NCBI GenBank assembly: GCA_030522415.1
Contig: CM060113.1
Span: 1,192,501-1,256,500 of the forward strand
Length of the DNA: 64,000 bases
Reading direction: 5' to 3'
From: Channallabes apus
Lineage: Eukaryota > Chordata > Actinopteri > Siluriformes > Clariidae
The position numbers and the translations under genes were made by a program. Under the pieces are notes generated by a model. That model ran no database searches and was not told where the DNA came from. It worked only from the letters and a program-made list of their open reading frames with translations. Of the stretch, positions 21,701 through 33,087 are shown piece after piece (within the stretch, counting starts at the first letter, position 1; each line of letters opens with the position of its first letter).

Positions 21701-21912
21701 GGGCCTCCGAGTGCTGCAGTGGGAAAGTGCTCCGGAGATCGCTAGTTCGGTTCCCGGGTGATGCTGTAACCTATCGCAGCTGGAGGCCTAGAGAGAGCTG
21801 ATTGGCCAAGCTCTGTCAGAGGGGAGGGACAAGAGGTACTTGGTGCCCCACATTGGAGGAATTGGACACAACTAAATTAGGGAGAAAATGGGGGGGGGGG
21901 GGATGGGGGGGG
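21701..21912 (+). mobile_element. SINE family S2 copy
   Basis: A tRNA-like head (CTCCGAGTGCTGCAGTGGG, then AGTTCGGTTCCC) leads into GTGATGCTGTAACC and GAGAGAGCTGATTGGCC, ending in a G homopolymer. The same unit is found inverted at 53441-53690, which confirms a dispersed family. Confidence 0.75.
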
Positions 21913-23485
21913 CAATAGAAACTTATCTGTAGATCTTTCTGTGGAACCTGAGAACACATAATTATCTAACAAAGTATTAAAGGACCTTTTTTAAAGAGTT
22001 TTATGAATTAGGACTTTTGTTGTAAGATTGGTTTGAGGAACATTTACTCTTTATTGTTTGTGAGAAAGCAATGTTATTGATTAAAGAAGTTAAAAGCTAG
22101 TGTGTTACTCAGTAAGCTAGCAAACATTATTGGTTAACAATTGGTGCTTTAGATGAACACAGTTAGCTATAGAGAGTTGACAGGGTGATGTAAAGAAGCG
22201 ACGTTTATCACTCTGGTCTGATTAGTTTCCTCTAACAGCGTGTCCCTGAGTGTTTTATTCCTCTTACACCACAGCAACACCAATACAGTTTATTACAGAG
22301 CAAGAAGGCACAGCTTTTAGCTGCTAACAGCTACATCTCCTGTAGTGGAAACACTTTCGATCTGACACGCTGTGCCGTGATGCAGACAGGTGGCAGTGTT
22401 CAGGGGAAGTTCCACACCTTAATGTGAAACGATTCACTAAACAAAGTTTAAACAGAGATGCCACTTTAAATGATCTCAGCTAAATTAATTAAAGAAAAAT
22501 TCTCACCTTTAAATAAGCAGCTCTGTAATGACAGTTGTGCTGCGTTCATTACAACAGGGATCTCAGTGTTTTCCCAACTCGGGACTTCCTGCTTCTCACT
22601 TCAGAGCGTTTACACGACCTCACCTGCCTGAGGCGAAAATAAAAAATCAGACATGCAGAGAACGCTAGCTGTAATTACAGTGCCATCTGAATATTAATCA
22701 GTTTTATACAGACTTCACACTTTTACACAAAAATATAATGCTAAGTTAAGAAGTGTTTAAGAAAGTTATTCACTGCATAATGGTGGTTTAGGTGTACTGT
22801 AGATGATCATCTCACAGAACATCATGAGTATTCAGTAGTCAAGTGAGTTGTGTAGGTAAACTACTCTGGAGGCCTTGAATTGTCTCATGGGAATAAATAA
22901 AGTTTTTTTTTTTAATTATTTGAACCGAATCAGTTATCAGAAAATCAATTTAAGAACACCATCTCATAGAACATCATCTCAAGGAACATCATCCTAAAGA
23001 ACATCATCTCACAAAACACCATCTCAAAGAACATTATCTCAAAGAACTCTGACTTTCCAGGTACAAGCTTAAAAATACTATCAAAGTTCTGCTCAGAACC
23101 ATCTCACAAAGTGTTTCTCTGTCACTAAGGGGTTAAAATAGAACCCTACTTAGATACTTAGAAACCTTAATTGTTGAAGAAACAAAGATCTCTTCAAGAA
23201 CCATTTTTTAGATTGCAGGAATCATAAGCTGAGTGTCTCATGAATGTAGAAGAATAAAGTAATGGTTCTCCGCTCCATAAAAGTCCTACGTATGTACAGT
23301 AGATGTTGTTTGAATGTAAGTACCCTTAATTATCTCACAAACCCTTAAAGAACCATTTTCATCTGAAAGTGTGTGTGTGTGCTCTGAACCGTACTGCTGA
23401 GCCTCTGCTGCAGAAACAAACTGAAAGAAACCAGAAATAGAAAATATTCTGCTCTATTGAGTGCAACACGTTTACTGCTTCAAAG

Positions 23486-23487
<2 letters not shown>
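21913..23487. other. Unannotated AT-rich spacer
   Basis: No gene, transposon or long repeat is recognised, apart from the short tandem repeat at 22937-23048. Confidence 0.5.
22937..23048 (+). repeat. Short tandem repeat, unit about 18 bp
   Basis: Units like AAGAACATCATCTCACA recur about six times with small changes. Confidence 0.8.
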
Positions 23488-23531
<44 letters not shown>

Positions 23532-24112
23532 TCTCTCTCTGTCACCATCTCTCTCTCTCCCCGTCTCTCTCTCCCTCTCTCTCTCTCTCCCTCTCTCTTT
23601 CTGTCACCATCTCTCTCTCTCTCTCTCCTCTCTCTCTCTGTCACCATCTCTCTCTCTCCCCGTCTCTCTCTCCCTCTCTCTCCCTCTCTCTCTCTCTCCC
23701 TCTCTCTTCCCGTCTCTCTCTCTCTCCCTCTCTCTCTCTTCCCGTCTCTCTCTCTCCCTCTCTCTCTCCCTCTCTCTCTCTCTCCCTCTCTCTCTCTGTC
23801 ACCATCTCTCTCTCCCCCCGTCTCTCTCTCTCTCTCTCTCCCTCTCTCTTCCCGTCTCNNNNNNNNNNNNNNNNNNNNNNNNNNNNNNNNNNNNNNNNNN
23901 NNNNNNNNNNNNNNNNNNNNNNNNNNNNNNNNNNNNNNNNNNNNNNNNNNNNNNNNNNNNNNNNNNNNNNNNNNNNNNNNNNNNNNNNNNNNNNNNNNNN
24001 NNNNNNNNNNNNNNNNNNNNNNNNNNNNNNNNNNNNNNNNNNNNNNNNNNNNNNNNNNTCTCTCTCTCTCCCTCTCTCTTCCCGCCTCTCTCTCTCCCTC
24101 TCTCTCTCTGTG
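23488..24112 (+). repeat. Long pyrimidine tract and minisatellite with a 200-N gap
   Basis: The + strand is almost wholly CT with periodic CTCTGTCACCATCTCTC and CTCCCCGTCTCTC words. It is both a microsatellite and a higher-order minisatellite. Exactly 200 N occupy 23859-24058, a fixed-size placeholder, so the real length is unknown. Open frames across it are low-complexity artefacts. Confidence 0.95.
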
Positions 24113-24297
24113 CTCTGGGTGTGAGGCGAGCGTATAGAAGCCTGATTGGTGTCTTGCCAATTAAAAAAAAAAAAAAACTACTTTTTGTTTTCTTTTCCTC
24201 CACTTCATTTACAATTTTTTTCTATTAGTGAATGGTGTTTAAAAATGTTTTCTAAGTTAAAACATTATAGTGAGAGAGAGAGAGTGGGCGTGGCACC

Positions 24298-24705
24298 ATG
24301 ACCTCTGAGGCCATTGGGGAAAGTTTGTCTCTCCGGAATGGCGTCAGGTGCGTCCCCGAGAGCGGAGTACTGGTGGAGGAGGTGGAGTTAGCGGTGTTAG
24401 AGCAGGTTGGGTGAGAAAACATCTACTCAGCCTCCCGGATGAACAAAGTGCTGGTGGTGTTTTTGGAAACGATGAACCTCGTGAGTGCGCTGATGAAGAG
24501 CGGAATAACCGTGAGAGGATCTGCGGTCCAGGTCACCCCTCCGTCTGCCCCGGCAACAAGAGTGGTGATCTCTAACGTCCCCCGTTCATACAGGATGAAG
24601 AAATCATGAGGGAGCTGGCCTGATTCGGGAGGTTCGTCAGCCTCATGAGAGCCGTCCAGCGTGAGGCACGTCCTGTCCTTCCTCAGACAGGTTTTATTCA
24701 AATTA
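24298..24705 (+). pseudogene. Tx1-type L1 ORF1, left half
   Basis: Reading from ATG at 24298, the frame gives MTSEAIGESLSLRNGV, reaches an in-frame TGA at 24412-24414, then continues ENIYSASRMNKVLVVFLE and SAPATRVVISNVPRSY to a second stop near 24606. A later segment in another frame has RHVLSFLRQV. This order (SRMNKAVV-type motif, VVISNVPP-type motif, then FRRQVFM-type motif) is that of the nucleic-acid-binding ORF1 of Tx1-like L1 elements in fish. The copy has at least two stops and a frameshift. It is cut at about 24705 by LINE-X and resumes at 28350. Confidence 0.75.
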
Positions 24706-25149
24706 AAATAAATTTCTAATTTTATTTGTCACATACACAGTCATACACAGTACAATATGCAGTGAAATGCTTATACGACCGCCAGTGACCTTAAATAGAG
24801 AATTAAAGCTTATAATAAGAAATAAATATGAATAAAAGAAATATGATAGAAAATTTTAATTTAACTAGGATAAAAATAGAAATAAAAATAATAAAAATAG
24901 AAATATGCTGTACATAAAAATAGAAATAAAAATAGAAATATACTGTATAATAGAACATTTAAGAAATTTTGAGATTTGGTGAAAGAAGATGGTGTGCAAA
25001 TATGCATTAAAAAAAGTGTCTTACTAAGGTGCCTTATTAAAGTGACTTTGTGCAATAGTCCAGAGTGTAAACGTAAACATGTAAGTGTAGATGTGAGTGT
25101 AGATGTGTGTGGATTTATCCATAGTGTCCATGAATGTTAAAAGATTGTA

Positions 25150-26368
25150 TTAGTTCTGTATGGTGGTGTGATTGAGAGACCTTATCGCCTGCGGGAAGAA
25201 GCTCCTCCTCAGTCTCTCTGTGTTGGCCTTCAGGGAGCGGAATCGCTTCCCAGACCGCAAGAGAGTGAACAGTCCATTGTTGGGATGGCTGAGGTCCTTC
25301 ACGATCTTCCTGGCCTTGGTCCAGCACCGCTTGGTGTAGATTGAGTGTAGGTCAGGGAGCTCGATGCGGATGATTCGTTCGGCTGAACGCACCATCCCCT
25401 ATAGAGCTCGTCTGTCCTGCATGGTGCTGTTTCCAAACCAGGTCATGATGTTTCCCGTCAGGATGCTCTCTATGGTGCAGGAGTAGAAATTCCTGAGCAC
25501 CTTGGAGGGCAGTCTGAAGTCTCTCAAGCGTCTGAGGTGGTACAGACACTGCCGGGCCTTTTTCACCACGGTGTTGATGTGACAGGACCATGCCAGGTCC
25601 TGCGTGATGTGAACACTGAGGTATCTGAAGCTGTCCACTCTCTCCACTGGGCTCCTGTTGATGATGGGGGTCTGGTAGTTCCTCTCCTGCTTTGTACTGA
25701 AGTCCACTCTCAGCTCCTTTGTCTTACTGACGTTCAGGAGGAGATTGTTCCTCTGGCACCAGTTCTCCAGATTTCCATCTCCTCCAGGTAGGCCGTCTCA
25801 TCGTTGTTCGTGATCAGTCCGACCACGACAGTGTCGTCAGCAAACTTGATGACGGTGGTGGAGTTGGTAGTGGCCACGCAGTCGTAGGTGTATAAAGAGT
25901 ACAGCAGGGGGCTCAGAACACAACCCTGGGGGGCTCCAGTGCTGAGAGTGAGGGAGGCTGAGACATGTCCACCCATCCTTACTGCCTGTGGTCTGCCAGT
26001 TAGAAAGTTGGAAATCCACTGACACATAGATGAGCTGAGTCCCAGGTGCTCCAGCTTGGTGGTGAGTGTGGAGGGAATTATGGTATTAAATGCAGAGCTG
26101 TAGTCGATGAAGAGCATTTTCACACAATTCCCTTTCCTAGTGTCCAGGTGAGTGAGTGATGGTGTGGAGAAGATGGGAGATTGCATCGTCTGTGGAGCGG
26201 TTTGGTCGGTATGCTGTAGTGGGTCGAGTGTGTCCGGTAGTGAAGAAATGATGTAGTCTCTGACCAGGCGTTCAAAGCACTTCGTCACTACTGAGGTGAG
26301 GGCTACAGGGCGATAGTCATTGAGGGAAGTAGGGTGTGGTTTCTTTGGAACAGGAACAGTGATTCCTG
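25150..26368 (-). pseudogene. LINE-X reverse transcriptase and C-terminal region
   Basis: From right to left: [76 protein letters not shown] and the catalytic FADDTVVVGLI, all in one frame to about 25734. After a frameshift come MDFSTKQERNYQTPIINRSP, SFRYLSVHITQDLAWSCHIN and FYSCTIESILTGNIMTWFGN. After another shift comes SAERIIRIELPDLHSIYTKR to near 25150. It has at least two frameshifts. The copy at 62176-63730 is the same family. Confidence 0.88.
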
Positions 26369-26369
26369 T

Positions 26370-26925
26370 TCCAAATCAGGAGGAAGCGGAAGCGCAGCAA
26401 GCGGGTGGGAGTCTGTGCTAGGCTAAAAACAAACCCCAGCCGGCCGGCTTTCCCGTCCATCATCTTATCAACGATATGCGCCAGGGATGTTTGTGTAAAC
26501 AAGATCCAGCGTGTTTTCCCCTCTCGTTGCAAAGTCCACATACTGATGGAATCTAGGAAGCACTGACTTGAGATTTGCATGGTTGAAATCTCCAGCAACA
26601 ATATTTTGTAGTTCACTGATCTTTGCATACAGTTCCCATAGCGCTTCCTTAGCATTAGCGCTAGGTGGAATGTACACTCCGATAATGAAAACAGTGGTGA
26701 ATTCACGTGGTAAATAAAAAGGTCTGCAACTAACAGTCACAAACTCCACCATCGATGAGCAATAACTACAAACTAGCACAGAGTTCTTGCACCATTTTGC
26801 GTTGATGTAAACACACAAGCCGCCACCGCGAATCTTACCGAACGTTGTTTCGTTTCACTGTGTACTAACTGTATATGGTTGAAATGACAATAAAGCCTTT
26901 GAACTTTGACCTGAACTTTGTAAAG
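26370..26925. mobile_element. Rearranged LINE-A fragment with inverted middle
   Basis: Three pieces of one LINE type lie in mixed orientation. About 26370-26475 on + encodes [20 protein letters not shown] then [10 protein letters not shown], the segment just before the endonuclease. About 26476-26841 on - encodes endonuclease motifs [46 protein letters not shown] and [19 protein letters not shown]. About 26842-26925 on + is a 3' tail with GTATATGGTTGAAATGACAA then TAAAGCC. The endonuclease overlaps in content with that of LINE-X (27540-28163) but differs, so it is a separate copy inserted into LINE-X. RT is missing. Confidence 0.6.
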
Positions 26926-26944
26926 TCTGTGTGTTCATGTCTGC

Positions 26945-26997
<53 letters not shown>

Positions 26998-27536
26998 TTC
27001 GTGCCGTTGCCCGGGGGGCGTGGCCTTGTACGTAGACTTCCCCGTGACTGATTTCCGTGTGAATGGTGTGTGGGCGTGTCCTGCCTCGGGTCATTAGCAG
27101 ATAATGAAGTGTGACAGAAGTTCTGTGCCTCTCCTTGGTTTAATACGGATTACATAAACTGAGAATATTTGTTTTCAATGTGACTTGAATCATTTAAAAG
27201 TAGACCCTTTAAGCTTTCTATAGATATATTTCTCATGTGTGTGTGTGTGCAGTATTCGCGGAGTTTCAGTTCATTTTAGTGACGTGTTTCAAAAAGATTT
27301 TCGCGGAGACTGAGACGGCTGAAAGCGCACCCTGTTTATTTTATTTATTTTACAAAAGCACAATGTTTTGTGGATATTGTGAGTATACATGAATAAAAGT
27401 AGACCCTTTACAGATTCAAATGATGTACTACACTTATGTGTATGATTAAACATGACGGAGCATTTTAAACTCTTTTCACGGTTACCAGAAAAAAATGCAT
27501 GTGTGCCCGCCGGCGGGTCCGCCGACTCCTAATGGG
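26926..27536. mobile_element. (TG)n and piggyBac-like fragment ending at TTAA
   Basis: A (TG)n tract (about 26950-26995) is followed by unrecognised GC-rich DNA. A segment with the repeated word AAAAGTAGACCCTTTA (near 27196 and 27395) ends in GCCGACTCCTAATGGG at 27536, immediately followed by TTAA (27537-27540). Read inward, the end starts CCCATTAGGAGTCGGC, the CCC start typical of piggyBac ends. The opposite end is not visible. The TTAA lies within the codons for the GDFN motif of the LINE-X endonuclease, which is interrupted here. Confidence 0.5.
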
Positions 27537-27539
27537 TTA

Positions 27540-28163
27540 AAGTCTCCCACCACAATGAGCGCAGCATCCCGGGGCTGTGTCTGGTGCTGTGTGAGCGCCT
27601 CATGCAGCTCGCATAAGGCAGTGTCCGTGTCCACTTGTGGTGGAATATAAACGGCGCTGATTATGACCGATGTGAACTCCCGGGGAAGAAAAAAAAGGAC
27701 AACACATGATGGACAGTAGTTCCAGATTTGGTGTGCAGGATCGTGTAAGAGGAACAATGCTCGCGCTGTTGCACCAGCTGTTGTTCACCGTTAAACACAC
27801 GCCGCCTCCCCGTGACTTTCCCGAGTCCCGCGTCCTGTCCATGCGGTGTACCAAGAAGAACTTGGCCGGCTGGATGGTGTGGTCCGGTACCGCTGGGTTC
27901 AGCCATGTCTCGGTGAAGCAGAGGAGATTGCAGTCACGAATGTCTCTCTGGAACTTTGTCCTGGCTCTGAGGTCATTGAGTTTCTTCTCCAGTGACTGGA
28001 CGTTGGCGAGCAGGATGCTGGGCAGAGGTGTGCGGTGTGCATGAGCTCTCAGCCTGTTCCTGACGCCGGCTCGTTTCCCTCGAGGCTGCTGCTTCGCGTC
28101 GCGTCCTTTGTTCTCCCTCAGGATCTCACTCAGCCAGCTCGGATACGGAGTTAAAAACATCGA
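27540..28163 (-). pseudogene. LINE-X 5' ORF with N-terminal endonuclease domain
   Basis: The - strand reads RGKRAGVRNRLRAHAHRTPL, PSILLANVQSLEKKLNDLRA, DCNLLCFTETWLNPAVPD and SRGGGVCLTVNNSWC. After a frameshift near 27750 it continues REFTSVIISAVYIPPQVDTD then IVVGDFN. FTETWL and GDFN are signature blocks of apurinic-type LINE endonucleases. The protein breaks at GDFN where the piggyBac-like end abuts. The catalytic C-terminal half of the endonuclease is not present. Confidence 0.85.
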
Positions 28164-28349
28164 ATTGTGAGTACATTGTATACCAATAGAACCAAGAGTG
28201 TCTCTATCATACCTAATGTACTCAATGGTGATTAGTTTGATTAGTTTTAAAGTTACTGGAAATTACTTTAAAATACAAAAACAAAGAAAAGTAGGTCGGA
28301 GCAGTGGTCACAGCAGCCGACCTCACCGGCGCCATCTTGTACCATCCAT

Positions 28350-28975
28350 GTAATGGATTTAATTCACCAGGAAGGAACACGCAATGTTACTTTTAAGTTT
28401 AAAGCGGGGGACAGCAGTTACACTGTTTTTGCCACCACAGAGCCGCTGCGGTGCTTTGAGCGTGGAGACGTGGAACACAAAAGGCTGAGCCGTCCACACC
28501 GAGCTGTGCGGCCAGCAAGAGGTCAGAGGTCAGTCCTATACACACCACCACAGAGACACACACCGCACCCGGAGGCGACACAAACACCGCCACTACTGTA
28601 CATAGTGCGATTAAAGATCCTGACGCATGTACAGCAGTCAGCACTGACCCTGCCCCTAACACTGACCACGCCCCTAATGTCGGTAAAGAAGAGGTACAGG
28701 AGAGAAAAATCTACACACCACCACCAACACCCAAAGAAAACACTACAGTTAAACCCAGGAGAAGAAGAGACGAGACGTCCACCACAGAACCCATCAATAA
28801 ACGAAAGACCTGCAGCCAAACTCTGAACATCAAAACACAGGAGACAGAAGAAGCAGGATGCAGCACCGCACACACTCAGGGAGAACCGCAAGGAGATGTC
28901 AAGGAACAAATTAACCAATTCTTACAGTTAACCAAAAGAGAAAAGAGACAAACTGTTTATGAAAAACAGTAAAAT
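28350..28975 (+). pseudogene. Tx1-type L1 ORF1, right half, with degenerate zinc knuckle
   Basis: The frame from 28353 reads MDLIHQEGTRNVTFKFKAG, DSSYTVFATTEPL and then RCFERGDVEHKRLSRPHRA. In the family this is a CCHC zinc knuckle; here the second and last cysteines are both arginine and the glycine before His is glutamate, so metal binding is lost. The following region is proline/threonine-rich. A later frame holds EQINQFLQLTKREKRQTVYE, which is typical near the end of Tx1 ORF1. It continues the left half at 24298-24705. No ORF2 was found downstream. Confidence 0.75.
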
Positions 28976-29292
28976 GTAAAAAAAAAAAATCTCACATCAG
29001 GAAACAAGAAACTGAAACCTGCTTACAGCAAAGAGAGAAAACACAGGACATGGACAATGAGAGTATCTTGGGACATAGTGATACAATAAACACAACAACA
29101 CACTCATAAATATACCAGACTATTAAATGTAACAGGGTGACTGAACCTCAAATCAAAAGACTGAATTAAGACTTTAAAAGAAGTTGGAGTTGGTGGTGGG
29201 GTGGAGGGTCACCGGGCTTCTCCTTAAAAATTAATAAATAAAGTAATAATTGTAAATATGTTAATACATTGTGTGTGTGTGTGCATGTGTGG

Positions 29293-29349
<57 letters not shown>

Positions 29350-31396
29350 GACATATGTTTATCCCTATGTACAGTATGTATGTCTCTCTCTCTCTCCCCC
29401 TCTCTCTCTCTCTGTTCATTCCTCATCCTCATCGTGTCTAAATGAAGCTCGGCCTTTGACTCAGCGTGTTCATTAAGGTGAGCGAGCAGCTGAATGAGGG
29501 AGGAAAATAGATGAGTGCTGATCCTCTCAGGGACAAACGGCAAATATTTAAATGAGAATCTCTTCTACATTCATCCTCCAGAGAAGGAAACAGAAACAGA
29601 GATGGAGAGAGGGATAAAGAGAGAGTGTGCAAGTGTGTGTGAGAGAGATACTGAGAGAGAGAGAGAGTGAGAGAGAGATTACTACACAGTTGAAAACAGC
29701 AGTCTCAAAGACAAATAAATATGCATTCGCACAATAAAATGATCTAATCTCATACACAGCTCCGCCCTTCAAATTTTAGGCCTCACCTCCGGTACTGATG
29801 CTGAATTGTTTCGCAAGACAAATGTCCAGCATTTATGATGCTCAAGATTCGCCCACTTTTAATAAAAATAGTCATATACCTAAATAAACACTAAATGAAG
29901 AGTTTGTGGTCAAAATTCTTTAAATACTTTAATTATATTTTACGCTTTAAATGTTTGGATCTTTTGGCCAAAAAGATAAAACACTAGATATGTGGGCGGA
30001 GCCTCTGAGTCGGACAAGGTGGTTTATTTAAACATCATTTAAACAAAAGACCTCCAGAGACGGCGACATTGCGGTGGTGATTTCGGGTGTGTGGGTGATG
30101 GAGGTGAACTCTGGAGAGACCGGCTCGGTTTGGTTTGTTACAGAGTCCAGGTTCTGGGTTTAAGCCTTTTCCTGTTTTTTTGTTTTTTATTATTATTATT
30201 ATTAATTAGCCCGATTATTTTCCATCCAAGTCAACAGTAACACCTGGACTACAGAGGAGACGCGGCCATGTGATGATAAACACATGCGGATTTACTACAC
30301 GGTGCTAAACTGGAGGCTGTACGTTTCCTGCATTAGCCTCGTCGCTCCAGAATGAAACAAGCAGACGAACAGGGCGAACACGTCTCAGCTGATCGACTAC
30401 AGTCGGAGTTCATTTTCAGCCGAACTGCTTCTTTAACGGCTCTGTGTTTGGATTGAATTCTGCTTGTAAGTCGTTTTGGATGAAGGAATCTGCCAAGTGA
30501 ATAAATGCACACAGGAGAAGGCTAACCTGCAATAATCGCAGTAATACACAATAACAACAGAGCGGTGAGGTGCCCGAGTCATCGATCACCTCAACAGATA
30601 ACAGCACAGCATAAATGAAACCACACACACACACACACACACTCAGGGAGATGAAATGAGAATGTTCCTGCATTGGAATTCAAGTGCTCTTGGATAGAGA
30701 TGTTTATTCCGAACGCTTATTGAACACTCGTGCTGTCACATTCCCTCACAGCCTCCATCACTTTCTCTTTATACGTCCTTATTGTTAGCTGAAGCTGCAG
30801 TCGTGAGTTTAAAGAAGGAATGTTGGTTCCTTTTCATTTTTTAAATATTTATTTATTAATTTTTTAGTCTAAATCATTTAAAGTGGGCGAGATTAGGCTT
30901 CAGTTCAAGCGACATCACGGCAACCAAATGAGCAATCCCAATCAGTCGTGCATTTACATTAACTCTCCTAAAGCTACACCGTGCCAACCATGGAGATGAT
31001 TCTGTCAATCGCTGCACTTTAAGACACACCCACAAATTTCTGACTAAGGAGTTTATTCTGTTTAACTCTTAGATTCCATGAAAGTTATAGCAATGTTTTT
31101 ATTATGTTGCATTTTAAATGTAATTAAAGCTTAAATTTACTTGGCCAGTTTAGTACTTAAATTTGTGAATATTTATATATAATGAAGGGAGTTATAACAA
31201 GTGTTCATATCCTTATAAGCCATAAAATGAAAACCTTTAACGTTGAATCGTTGGATCTGACTTGTTCGTCTGGCGCATCTCATGAGGGCACGGTCGGGTT
31301 GGGATTTGGAGTTTGGAGGCCTGCTGGTCCCCGTTTGCTGGGTGTCCATGAGCCTGTCAGCAGTTCACTGAGGAACATCTGATCATCAGTGTTAAT
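28976..31396. repeat. Unannotated spacer with (TA)n, GA and CA repeats
   Basis: Simple repeats: A run (28979-28989), (TG)n (29273-29282), (TA)n (about 29297-29346), CT (29384-29413), GA (about 29607-29680), (CA)n (about 30625-30643). No gene or recognisable transposon. Confidence 0.6.
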
Positions 31397-31560
31397 GTGT
31401 TCAGTTCAGCCTTTATTTGTCACAGATACATTACTGCACCGCAATTCTTCATTCTTCACATATCTCAGCTTTTTGATAATAGTCTGCAGTCAAAGTGCAC
31501 AGGGCAGAAGGGCACAACAGCAGCAACCTGGTGGAGATGGGACTCAAACTGGGACTCGGT
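31397..31560 (-). mobile_element. SINE family S1 fragment
   Basis: On the - strand a body with AGTGCACTTTGACTGCAG and AAAGCTGAGATATGTGAAG leads to a TGTGACAAATAAAGG-type tail, parallel to the copy at 5313-5457 and diverged. The tRNA-like head is poorly preserved. Confidence 0.55.
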
Positions 31561-32245
31561 CACACTGAGCCGGCACCGCCCATTTATTTCTATTAACACT
31601 GTAAAGACGTGTTTGAGAAATGTTTTCCTGCCTTGTCTGGTTTGTTTTTCTCATAAGCCTTAACAAGCGAAATGAACTGAATATTTTATTGTCGTAAAGG
31701 TGTTTAAGTTTGTTTATTTAAAATAAAAGATGTTCTAAGCGAATCAGGACGAGTTTGGAAAGTAAACATCAGTGAAGAGTTTGGAGACGGTGCTTCAGTC
31801 CATCATCTGCTTGTGTGCATGACGCGCTACTGAGATGTATCCGCTAATGCTTAAAGACGTTACCATAGAAACGATTTAGCATGAGCTGTGTTAGTGAGCT
31901 GCAAAAATTGCAGTTGTGTGACATCTCTACTGACCCCTAGTGGCAGAAGAAGTTTTCCTAAAACAATGGCAACAGGTTATTTATCTCCGGAGTTAAAGAA
32001 GCGTGTGTATGTTTCGACCGGTGCATTAATAAAAATCTGGAATATAAAATCTGATTAGTCCTGACTGATGTATGAAACAATAAGCAGCACATGAGCTGAT
32101 GGATCTCACATCAAGGATTTTACACACGCGAGGATCTTATAAGCGTGATGGCTCGGATCCTGTGCCTCATCTTTCAGCTTCCATTTCTGATTATCACAGC
32201 GATTGTGCACAATCACCACCTGCATCAGGAGCCTGAGTGCACCCT

Positions 32246-32280
<35 letters not shown>

Positions 32281-33056
32281 CGTGTGTGTGTGTGTGTGGG
32301 TGTGTGTGTGTGTGTGTGTGTGCACTCTGGTGCACTCTCATTCATGATGGACACACTCACACACACACACACACACACACATACACACACATGGACACAC
32401 ACACGGACACTTACACACACTTCCCCTCCTGTGTAATATGATATGTGCTGGGCAGATACATTAGGCAGCTCGGCAGTAATGTTCCACGTTGAAGAGGTTT
32501 TTTTTTTTTCATACACAAGCCATAAAAATTATTTTAAAGCTGTATTTTATTTATTTATTTTCTACATATCAGTAGCTCCACATTGCCCCCTTTTGGCAGC
32601 ATGGAATAAAACATAACGAGAAGAACAAATTTCAAAAAGGTAAAAAATCCTACAGCAGATTAATTTTAAACGATGTAGTGCTAACCCTTTCTGTCATTCT
32701 TTTAACGAAAAATAAATCTGTCGCTTATAAAACCGTCATTGTACCCTGGTTACTAACGTGTTATAACTACAACATCCATGTGAAAGTGCACTTTATCCTA
32801 GGAATAAATAATGAATAAACACTGCGTGTGCTACATGATGGTGCGCATGATGTTATATGGACATTAGAACAGCTATAGACACTCATTTCCTCATCTTGAA
32901 GTTAGTAAGATGAAAATGCAGTACTGTGTAAACTGTATAAACTCGTTTGTCCTGAAGATTCGAGTTACAGCTTTACCTCTCGGTGTTACACTGCGCTTCC
33001 ACTGGACAGTCCACTGATCTTACAGACATTACAGGGAACTTCAACATATCAGTAAT

Positions 33057-33087
<31 letters not shown>

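Larger units (their letters stand above)
24712..28345 (-). mobile_element. LINE-X, near full length but internally disrupted
   Basis: A jockey/CR1-group LINE on the - strand with both ends visible. The 5' UTR starts near 28345 with CAAGATGGCGCCGGTGAGG. The 3' UTR (about 25150-24712) ends GTGACAAATAAAATTAG. The 5' ORF with endonuclease start (28160-27540) and the RT to C-terminus (26368-25150) are present. The middle is replaced by foreign DNA (26370-27536). It sits inside a Tx1-type ORF1 running the other way. The presence of the 5' UTR suggests an originally full-length insertion. Confidence 0.7.

Noticed and set aside
23457..24228. Ser/Leu/Pro-rich and Arg/Glu-rich open frames of over 220 codons
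   Set aside because: They read through a pyrimidine tract and 200 N, so they are low-complexity artefacts.
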